Shown here: positions 50,414 through 64,000 of the stretch, in pieces | Numbering within the stretch: position 1 is the stretch's first letter | Layout: every line of letters begins with the position of its first letter | Source: Chrysomallon squamiferum | Lineage: Eukaryota > Mollusca > Gastropoda > Neomphalida > Peltospiridae | NCBI GenBank assembly: GCA_012295275.1 | Contig: CM022678.1 | Location: forward strand, 11,125,282 to 11,189,281 | Reading direction: 5' to 3' | Length of the DNA: 64,000 nucleotides | Notes under the pieces: model-generated | Database searches by the model: none | Seen by the model: the letters and a program-made list of their open reading frames with translations, nothing else | What the model was told of the DNA's origin: nothing | Made by a program: the position numbers and the translations under genes

Positions 50414-50850
50414 TAGTCTGACACTGAGCTCCGCTTTCCTCTCGGAATTAGTCTCTTATTTTACACACAGAGTTGAAATCTTAGTAATCATGACATTAGA
50501 TCATAGGCATATTCCGTTTTCTTTTAATGTTATTTCGTTTATTTTTTTTATTTTTTTATTTTTTTTAACCCCAAACGAATCAAGTCACATTTTTTTTTTG
50601 TATTCTCTCCTCTTTGTACAGACTAATCCTGATTCTTCAGTTAGCATCAAACTGAAACCCCAAGATCTAGTTCCCAATGCAGGTTTGAATTGTTCAGTTT
50701 TGTTGTTATTTCCAAGAAAGACAAAACAAAGCTATAATGTTAATTTTACAGTTTGTACATATGTTGATTGGTTTACTGTACATATCAGATTAATATATTT
50801 AAAATGGATTGAACTGTTTAATGATTTCTGTGCTTGTTACTGAGAATAAA
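50414..50850 (+). other. CLK: Probable 3' UTR of the long (B+C) isoform
   Basis: T-rich DNA after the stop, with AATAAA at 50845-50850. A weak alternative exists: CACAG, then GTGATA at 50409 could act as a donor to the acceptor TTTGTACAG at about 50621, which would only change the last few residues. Confidence 0.5.
50845..50850 (+). terminator. Candidate poly(A) signal for the long isoform
   Basis: AATAAA 432 bases after the exon C stop codon. In AT-rich DNA such hexamers also occur by chance. Confidence 0.4.
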
Positions 50851-50894
50851 TATAATAGCAATTTGAGATATATTTATACATAATATATAAATAT

Positions 50895-50927
<33 letters not shown>

Positions 50928-52241
50928 ACTGTTGATTAATCTGAAATTGTTTTGAATTATTGTTTCCATAAATTTCATTGTTAACACTAACCCATTACAC
51001 TGTTTTCATATCTCATTGTGTATAATGCATTTTGACTGTTTGCATTTTCAACTTGTAAATCCATAACAGTGTAACAACATATTCTTTTTTAAATGAGGTT
51101 ATTAATAGATAAGTGTCTGCTTGCAACACATCAAACTCGGTATTTCAAGAATGTATGCGTGGAAGATAGAAATATGTTTGTGTGGCTTTCTAAACTTGTC
51201 TGTTTTTGATAGTTCTGTTTGTTCAGAACTTACATTGGCCATCACACCTAAACTGTCCTATTTCCTCACAGAACTAAACTGTCCCATTTACTCACTTTGA
51301 GCACAGGCCTTAACTGTCCTATTTACTCAGTGTGAGCACAGGCCTTTGATTATTCTTTCATTCTTTTCTTTTTTTCAAAGTGATTTTCAGATGAAACAAA
51401 ACTCACTGAAACCCTGCTAACACATTTAATAGAGAATTAATATGATCTGAAAATGAACACAGTAATGGTGGTACAACTATTACTTCTACTACTACTACTA
51501 CTACTACTACATTCAGCGGAAATTTATCAAGTTTGATCTATCATTCCCAGCGTTGTTGCTTTCCTGGTGTAAACTGGTTCCTTCTGATTCAGTTTCTTGC
51601 TAGCTGACTGATGAGGCATTTTCAAAGGCATCAACTTGCAGTAAAAGTACTTTACAACCCACAATCCTACCAACCCCTAGACCAGTTGACCCTTCCAAGG
51701 TCAATGACCCTGAAACTGTATAATATGGGACTTCAAAAACATCTGTTTTATTTATTTATTTATATTTTCAAAATTTATGATGTGCCCATGTCTAGAACCC
51801 CCAAAGCTGCTGTTTATTTCCGGGGGGGGGGGGGAAGTAAATAAAATAATTTTCAAAGAACTTGATGGTCCTTGCTAGTGAATGTCAGTTGACTGAGGAA
51901 TTGTGGGTATTTCTGCGTTGTCTAGGCATGTTGTTCAAATCTGACCACTGAACTTTTTATTTTTCCTTTTTTCAGTAATTCTTTCTTTCTGTTAATATTT
52001 TCTTTATTTTAAAACCTTTTTTTTTTTTTTTTTTTTTTGTCTTTATTTTATTTATTTTTTCTTTGCCTTCGTTCATATTATTCCAATTGGTCCCTTTTGA
52101 ATCTTCTGTATTGTATTTTTCAGTTTTCAGTTTATTTTCTGAAATTAAACAAAAAAAGAAGAAAAAAAAAAAATTAAAAAAAAAAAAATCTTTAATGTCA
52201 AAATCAACAACAAATATCTTTATTTTTATTGATATTATTTT

Positions 52242-52283
<42 letters not shown>

Positions 52284-54404
52284 CAATCTTATCTGTTGGG
52301 AATGCATTTGAACAAATCTCACTTAACAAATCTAATTAAAACAACTTACTGTGACTAAAAACCTTGTTACAAGCCAAAACCCACTGACATACCTAGAACC
52401 CAGCCAGCTCTGTAACCATGGTAACCACACGCCTGTTAGTAGCCTGCCTTCAGTGTGTTGTGCTGTTTCATTGGCTGTTCATATAGTCAGGATATAGAAA
52501 TGAACCAATCCAGTCATCCGACACAATCTTAGATGAATCATTTTTGTTTTTCATTTTGGCTTGCTTATATAACTTTTTTGTTTTTATTATTATTTTTTAT
52601 TTATTTTTATTTATTTTTTGCTATTTGCTGATATTTTCAGCAGTGAGAGCTTTTGTATTAGGTCATGTTTATCAACTCTGAGGTCAGGTCAGAAAATATT
52701 TTTATAATTTATTTATTTATTTATGTATTTATTACTTTTTATTTTTATTTTTTTCTATTTTTTTAAAATTTATTTAAATTAATTTTCACAAATTTTTCTT
52801 ACATTATTTTTAATAATAATAATAATAATAATAATAATATAATTTGTTTTTATTTAAGTCAAGAAATACTGTTAATTAAAATTTTGCACAAACCTTAATC
52901 AATTATTGTTTAATAGAAAATAAATAACAAATGTAGGAATGTCAGTTTTTCTAAACAGACATTAATAGAAGAATTGTGTTGATTACTTTTTCTGGCCATT
53001 GTTATTTAATTATTTATTTATTTATTTATCATCATTAATTTTTTTTTTTTTTTTTTTAGTTTATTTCATCTGTTGATTGTTGTTGATGACTGGAAATGTT
53101 AAAACTGATCTAGATTTATTTTTGTTTCAGAACGCAGGTGCATTTCATGTGCTGTTGAAAAATGTTGTCTTAATTTCGTCTTTCTTTTCAGTTCTCTCTG
53201 TCAGTTTGTTCTTTTTAGCATTTTGATGTTCTACTTCTCTTTTATTTTTCTTTCATTTACTTAATTATTTGTTTTATTTTATTTTATTCTTCATTAATCA
53301 GTCTTCAAGCACTTGTTGGTATTATGTCTTAGGCCAAGCTTGTTATTTGCATTTTTCATTTAAAAAAAAAATTAAATAAATTTAAATTTATGCAGTATCA
53401 TTATGATTTATCATTTCCAATTTATTTTAAGAAAGCTTTGCTTTTTTTTGCTTTTTTCTTTTGGTTTTTTTAGTTTATGCACGAGTAAATAAATTTTCTT
53501 TCTTTTTTTTTTTTTTTTTTTTTGCTTTTTTTTTGACATTCATACATTTTTTTAAATTTATTTTTACTATTATTATTATTATTATTTTTTTTTTATATAT
53601 TATTTAGTTGTTGTTTTTTTATAGTTTCAAGATGATAACAAAATTAGGAAAAGCTTTCAGAAAAAAAAAATCATTGAACTGCTGATTTATTAATCATCAT
53701 TAATAACAATTAAAATTAATGATTTTTAAATCTCAAACTGCATAAATTTAATTTTTCTCTCTCTCTCTCTCTCTGTCATATATATGTGTTACTGCTTCCA
53801 GTTTGTGCTGCATGAGAAAAATATTGGTAGTTTTATACTGCCTCAGTGTTGTCATGTTCAAAAGAAAATTACTCAAAATGTAACAAGCCAATGATAGAAC
53901 CCCCGACAGTTCAAAAGAATTTTAAAATAAATCACTAGAAATCACAAACAAACCTCCGTACATTGCTTGAATTTTTACCTGAGGATAATTGGCCTCCATG
54001 AACAAGATAGTACATTCCACAGTCTTTGGTGCCACTTTTGGAATGGGAAAATGTGTCTGCTATGTAATTTGGTATTTGGTATTTATTATGACACATGATT
54101 TTTTTTAAAGAGAGTTTTGTCAATTTTGGATAAAAAAAACCCACATTAAAAATGAAAATGAAAATAAAACTGATAATAATAATAATAATAATAGAAGTGA
54201 AGGAGAAGAAGTTTGCCTAATTTGCAAATGTTTAGTCTTATTAATTACAATAATAATACTAACTTTCGTAATAAAATTCATCATTACTTGTTGCATTTTG
54301 AACGTACACGAAATGGACAGAAAAGAAAAAAAAAAGACTTAAAAGCATTTATAGTGTGTTAGCGTAGCCTGTTGACTAAAGTCCCACTAATACACGTCTT
54401 GCAG
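50851..54404 (+). other. Region between exon C and exon D
   Basis: 3.6 kb; intron for the short isoform. AT microsatellite (50893-50926), ACT triplets (51486-51510), a run of 12 G (51822-51834), long T and A runs (52015-52280), TTTA and AAT repeats. No exon recognised. It ends in ACACGTCTTGCAG. Confidence 0.8.
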
Positions 54405-54614
54405 CGCTACCTAAAGGAACCTGACAGTGAGGAACATCGTCAGCTCTTCGACATCATCACCAAGATGCTGGACTACGACCCCCACGAGCGCATCGCGCTG
54501 AAGCAGGCGCTGAGGCACCCGTTCTTCCGCCGCTTCTACGAGGAGGACCTCGTGCGCAGCTTCGACAACCCCAACACCAAGGACCGGTGTCGCTCGCAGA
54601 GTCTGAGCAGATGA
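54405..54614 (+). CDS. CLK: CLK alternative last exon D (canonical short C-terminus)
   Basis: 69 codons and a TGA, residues 433-501: RYLKEPDSEEHRQLFDIITK, then MLDYDPHERIALKQALRHPF, then FRRFYEEDLVRSFDNPN and SQSLSR. It matches the family pattern RRYL...E.H.QLFD.I..ML.Y.P..R..L.(E/Q)AL.HPFF, with Arg461 conserved, and stops where ordinary CLKs stop. Phase 0 acceptor GTCTTGCAG. Base composition is distinctly GC-rich against its flanks. Confidence 0.96.
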   Translation, partial: RYLKEPDSEEHRQLFDIITKMLDYDPHERIALKQALRHPFFRRFYEEDLVRSFDNPNTKDRCRSQSLSR

Positions 54615-57600
54615 CTGCAGTCCCTGGGACACAAGTACTGAGTCACCTTGGTTGCAGTGTTTCATTTGTTTAGGGGGTTTTATGGGGGTTTTGTGTTGTT
54701 TTTTTTGTGGACTCTGCCAGTATTTTTATTTATTTTTTATTTTTTTTTAAATTGCAAAAATTAAAAAAAAAAAAATGAATTTTTTTTTTTTTTTTTTTTT
54801 TAAAGTTTTAAAATATTAAATGATAAGAAACATTAATAACTTCTGCTGATGAAAACAGTCTCTGTACTTTAACATAGTATTATTATTATTATTATTATTA
54901 TTAACTGTCACCTTTTTTTTTAATTATTATCTTTTTTTAAATATAGACAATTAAAAAGTCCAGAATGTTTATTTTAAAGTCTGTTTATTAATACAATTAT
55001 TATTTTTTTTTTAAATGTTGCCAGATAGTATTGTATTTGTTGCCGTTGGCAACCTGATTAATAGGAGTACTTGTGTCTTTAGTGAATTTGTAGAAGAAAA
55101 AAAGATTTGATAGACAGAAAAGTTTTTTTTGTTTTTTTTTTTCATCCTTTGGATGTGCCATACAGTTACTTTGCTGGTCTGCAGTCACTGTTGGATGTTC
55201 CACGTGGTTTTATTTGGCTGGACTGTGGTCACCCACCGGTCAGTGCTGAGTTTGACCGTTTTCACTTCTTGTTAGTTACCTGTGTGGGAAAGTTCATTAT
55301 GATAACGTTGTTGTTATTATTATCATTATTATTTATAGAAAAGAAAAAGAAAAATAAACAGATGCATTGGAATTTCCCAAAGCTGAAAAGATGTTAAAAA
55401 TAAAAAAAAAAAATTTGTGATGAACATATCAAAAGTTGAGACGTTCGCTGTTTTGGGTTCGAATCTCTGATAAACTTTGAACTCCACCACCCTTGTTGTG
55501 AGACAGCAGAATCAAAAAAACTTCCACTGTGGAATTGGTTGCCCCTGGCAACAGTGATTGAAAATGGGGTCATTGGGGTTCATTAGGAGCTGTGCTGTTT
55601 CACACTGTTCATTTATGTTTTTTCTTTTTTTTTTTGTTCATTTTTTTTTTCTCATTTTTTTTTTATCTTATTTTTTTATATTATTGCTGTGGGTTGCTGC
55701 TTTAAGTTCACATTAACAAGAGCGTGGATGAAGTCACTTGATCCTGGCACAAGCCAAATATCAGAGGTCTGTTCACGTTTTCTGTCTCCTGGTGAAATAA
55801 ATCCTGCTTCTTTGCAGTTTATTTTGCTCAGTATAATCAGGATGTTACGATATTTGGCAAATTTTGGCTGGGTGTACAAATAAAAAAATAGTATAGCATT
55901 TCCAAAACTAAAAAAACTAAATTAAAAATAAAAATTCAGTGTCGACCAATTTATTTGGGAGAATGGAAAAAAAATACTAGTATAAAAATTTTAAATTTTT
56001 GGGAGTTAATTAAAAAAAGTAAATACATAGAATAAATGATTTTAGTTTACTTCGTCCAAGTATTTTTTGTTGAAGTGGAAAACTTTTTTTTTTTTTTTAT
56101 AAAAACCAAAGAAGAAAGGAAAATTTTAAATGTTGGATTTTTCCATATCTGAAATCGTTAAATTTTGGTTATTTCTTTTGGAATTTGGAAAATGTGGATC
56201 TGGTTAAAACAAAACAAAGATGAGGACAAATGAAACTGAAAAATCATTCTGCAGATGAAAATGTAGTTTGTTGAGTTGTTTTTCACTGCAGAAAAAGGAA
56301 TTAGAAATGGTTGATTATTTAAAGATATTTAACAGGATTGTTATGAAGATTCGTCAAGTCTAACTAAACGAAGTTATAAACACTGGTTTTACCACAAAGA
56401 GTGCTAACATTTGTAGAACTAATTTCTTATTAATATTCATCTCATAAAACTTTATCAGGAATGTTTCTGTTTTTAAAAATTAGGTCAAAAACAGTTGTTT
56501 AAACAATATTATCTTTTTTCCTTTAATAGTGAACATCAAGATTGCCGTTGAAGGCTATTATCATCTTTATATTTCTAAACAAGCACAATTATACTAAACT
56601 GTCTAGATTGAAAAATTAATAATTTTCAAATTGTGGTTTTATTTGTTTTTTTTTAAATGTTTTGTGTTTGTTAGAACTGAAATTCAGTAATACGGTGCCA
56701 GTTTTCAACTCAGTATTTTCCATTATTTACTGACATAATTTTTCAAAATGTAAAATAAAGTATTTTTAGTTTTGTTGGATTTGAAGATGTGGGCATTAAA
56801 GATGATTTATTTTTGTTACACTGAATACTTCTGCAGTGCCATTAAAAACATGTAAAAAAAGAAATAGGATTTGTAATGAAGAAATAAAATAACAATATAA
56901 GTATGTTTGTTAAATAGTATTTAGTTAAACTGCTGGATTAATGCTGATAATCCAGATTATCGTATTTGTACAGAATCTAAATACGTAAATTAATATTTTG
57001 TTGTGTGTTTTGTTTTATAATTTTTCTTTCCTTCCTTCTTCTTTCTTTCTTTATTACAATTTATTATTATTAAATTTTTTTTTTTTTTTTTTTTTTTAAA
57101 TAAATCTTGATAATATATTGTGTCCAAAAAATAATGTTTTTGCAGGCTTTTGATTAATTAAAATTAAGTGGAATTTTATCCTTCTCAAACAATTTTCAAA
57201 AGTGACCTCAAGAAGTTTTAAATCATCTTGAATAACATTAGAGTTGAAAAAAAATTTTATTAGCTAAACAAATGCTAATAATCCTGTCTAATTAACGGAA
57301 AATATCAGTTTAGTATTCACTGCCCATTTTGCTAGTATTCTCAGATTTTTCATAACATTTTATGTATCCTGCCGTCATTTTTCATTCAGTTTTTTTAATC
57401 GCTAGCTACATTTATTTATTATTATATTATTTATTATTACTGATTATGATAATTTCATTATTATAATTATAAATATAATTCTTCTGTCCATTTTCATCCT
57501 TTTATTTTTTTTTTAAAAGAAAAAGGCTTTTGTTTGTTAGAGTGAACAAAGTTGTGTACATAGAATTATCTGGAAAACGAAACTTTTATTTGTGTAACGT

Positions 57601-57700
57601 TTGATTTGTGCAATATCATTTTGTCAGCAGCGCTCTTGAATCATTGTAGCAAAATGAAAAATAAAAATCTTGCTAAGCATGAAAATATTCTGTTCTGACT
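54615..57700 (+). other. CLK: 3' UTR and downstream flank of CLK short isoform
   Basis: AT-rich, without coding signal. AATAAA hexamers occur at 55353-55358, 55796-55801 and 55879-55884; I cannot tell which is used. At 55456-55466 GGTTCGAATCT matches a polymerase III B box at 10 of 11 positions, perhaps a decayed tRNA-derived SINE. Confidence 0.5.
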
Positions 57701-60252
<2,552 letters not shown>

Positions 60253-60439
60253 ATGTTTGCTACTGTTTAATTCCTGTCTTCATTATTTTTATTTCCTACT
60301 GTTCTAACGATGTACGATCATATCACTTCACAACATCGAGTGAACTCCATTACTAACCTCGTGGAAGACAGGCATCTAAAACCAGATAATAACTTTACCA
60401 ACAGCTGTTATTTACCTTTTATTCACACCTGGATATTTC

Positions 60440-63390
<2,951 letters not shown>

Positions 63391-63595
63391 ATGGATTAAT
63401 CATTTCTCTCAATGCTCATCATTCATCTTGAATAATTCATCATTTCTCTCACCGATCCTCCTTTATCTGGAATGATTCATCATTGTTCATCTTGACTGAT
63501 TCATCATTTCCCTCACTGATCATCATTTATCTTGAATGATTCATCGTCGTTCGTCTTGAATGATTCATCATTTCCCTCACTGATCATCTCCGAGT
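63391..63595. repeat. Degenerate tandem repeat around TCATCATTTCCCTCACTGAT
   Basis: Copies of GATTCATCATTTCCCTCACT, GATCATCATTTATCTTGAAT and relatives, of roughly 30 bp. The repeat runs into the 3' end of the minus-strand open frame. Confidence 0.85.
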
Positions 63596-64000
63596 CCAGC
63601 TGATGACAGGCAACTACACCGGCAGCAACGTCGACGAGTTCGGCCTCTGCCTCCAGCTCTCGGTGTTCCGTGTCGTACTTCTCCATCACAGCCTTAATCA
63701 GTCGACAGCGAGGCGCACCGCAGTCGCAGGGCACAGCGTGTTCCTCGGCGTCTTCCTCCTCACTGTAGTCAGCATCGACTTCGTCCGAACCTTCAACCTC
63801 GATTGAAATATTGTAGTGTCTTTTGTTGCCTTCATCCTGGGAGAGTTCCACCTGAATTGTTATGTTATCTCCCTTGTCTGCACACAGAGTCTGAGGGAGA
63901 AGGAACGCTGTTTGTTTCCAGTGGGTGGCAGGTGATGACGGCGACGTGCTCAGGACAACAGGGGAAGCTACTCCATTTGCAGAAGCAGAATCGGTTAGAG
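63513..64000 (-). CDS. Protein arginine methyltransferase-like, C-terminal part
   Basis: The frame is open from the window edge to TGA at 63513-63515 (about 162 residues, no start inside). It reads SPVVLSTSPSSPATHWKQTA, FLLPQTLCADKGDNITIQVE, then NKRHYNISIEVEG. STSP..P.THWKQT..(L/Y)L followed by a KG(D/E) turn and beta strands is the C-terminal beta-barrel of type I PRMTs, enzymes that transfer methyl groups from S-adenosylmethionine to arginine. After it comes an acidic stretch (DEVDADYSEEEDAEEH), then PCDCGAPRCRLIKAVMEKYD, a CxCGxxxCR pattern like a post-SET zinc motif, then a helical acidic end. The last DESFKTNDDESFKINDDQ residues derive from the tandem repeat; alternatively the exon ends at 63581, where A, then GTGAGG forms a donor. 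The subfamily cannot be named from this part. Confidence 0.72.
   Translation of the reverse strand, partial: LTDSASANGVASPVVLSTSPSSPATHWKQTAFLLPQTLCADKGDNITIQVELSQDEGNKRHYNISIEVEGSDEVDADYSEEEDAEEHAVPCDCGAPRCRLIKAVMEKYDTEHRELEAEAELVDVAAGVVACHQLDSEMISEGNDESFKTNDDESFKINDDQ

Noticed and set aside
50400-50843. 147-codon open frame after exon C
   Set aside because: T-rich translation with hydrophobic runs and no family features; better explained as 3' UTR, though a small extra exon at about 50622 cannot be excluded.
63603-63806. Plus-strand 67-codon open frame at the right edge
   Set aside because: Antisense shadow of the PRMT-like frame, which has the recognisable motifs.

Overview
The window is animal nuclear DNA: AT-rich, saturated with microsatellites and minisatellites, and carrying one gene whose short exons (67-226 bp) are separated by introns of 0.3-16.7 kb with GT-AG borders. 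Nothing in it looks bacterial or viral. The repeat load and the diverged protein suggest a marine invertebrate, perhaps a mollusc; the species cannot be fixed from the sequence.

The main gene, on the + strand from 3411 to 54614, encodes a LAMMER-family CDC2-like kinase (CLK, Drosophila Doa type) that phosphorylates SR splicing factors. I could place every coding exon by frame and splice site. Order: two exons for the Arg/Ser-rich N-terminus (3411-3562, 4885-5110); a probable 33-codon cassette exon (15831-15929); the pre-kinase exon (21769-21859); glycine-loop exon (23354-23420); VALK/helix C exon (37017-37133); hinge exon (37547-37637); 43602-43677; HTDLKPEN exon (44086-44180); DFG and activation-segment exon (44522-44734); LAMMER exon (45034-45113).

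The 3' end is the unusual part. It holds two alternative versions of the next exon (A, 46264-46351; B, 46974-47064) and two alternative last exons (C, 48773-50413; D, 54405-54614). A+D gives an ordinary 501-residue CLK. B+C gives a 979-residue kinase with a roughly 500-residue Ser/Lys/Pro-rich, probably disordered tail. Reading phase allows only one of A and B: including both or neither gives an early stop codon. Decoy acceptors, CU and GU repeats and an AAU/AUU inverted repeat sit around this switch. I regard this built-in two-isoform system, in a kinase that itself controls splicing, as the most interesting content.

From 54.6 to 63.5 kb lie the CLK 3' UTR or flank and a gene-poor repeat region with a GC-richer islet near 60.5 kb. 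At the right edge, on the - strand and tail-to-tail with CLK, is the C-terminal part of a protein arginine methyltransferase-like gene that ends in an acidic tail with a CxCGxxxCR cysteine motif resembling a post-SET motif.

The introns carry many minisatellites (units of about 17, 22, 23, 26, 28, 43, 47, 50, 69 and 118 bp). One stretch (27.06-27.74 kb) looks like two repeat alleles blended together, possibly an assembly error.
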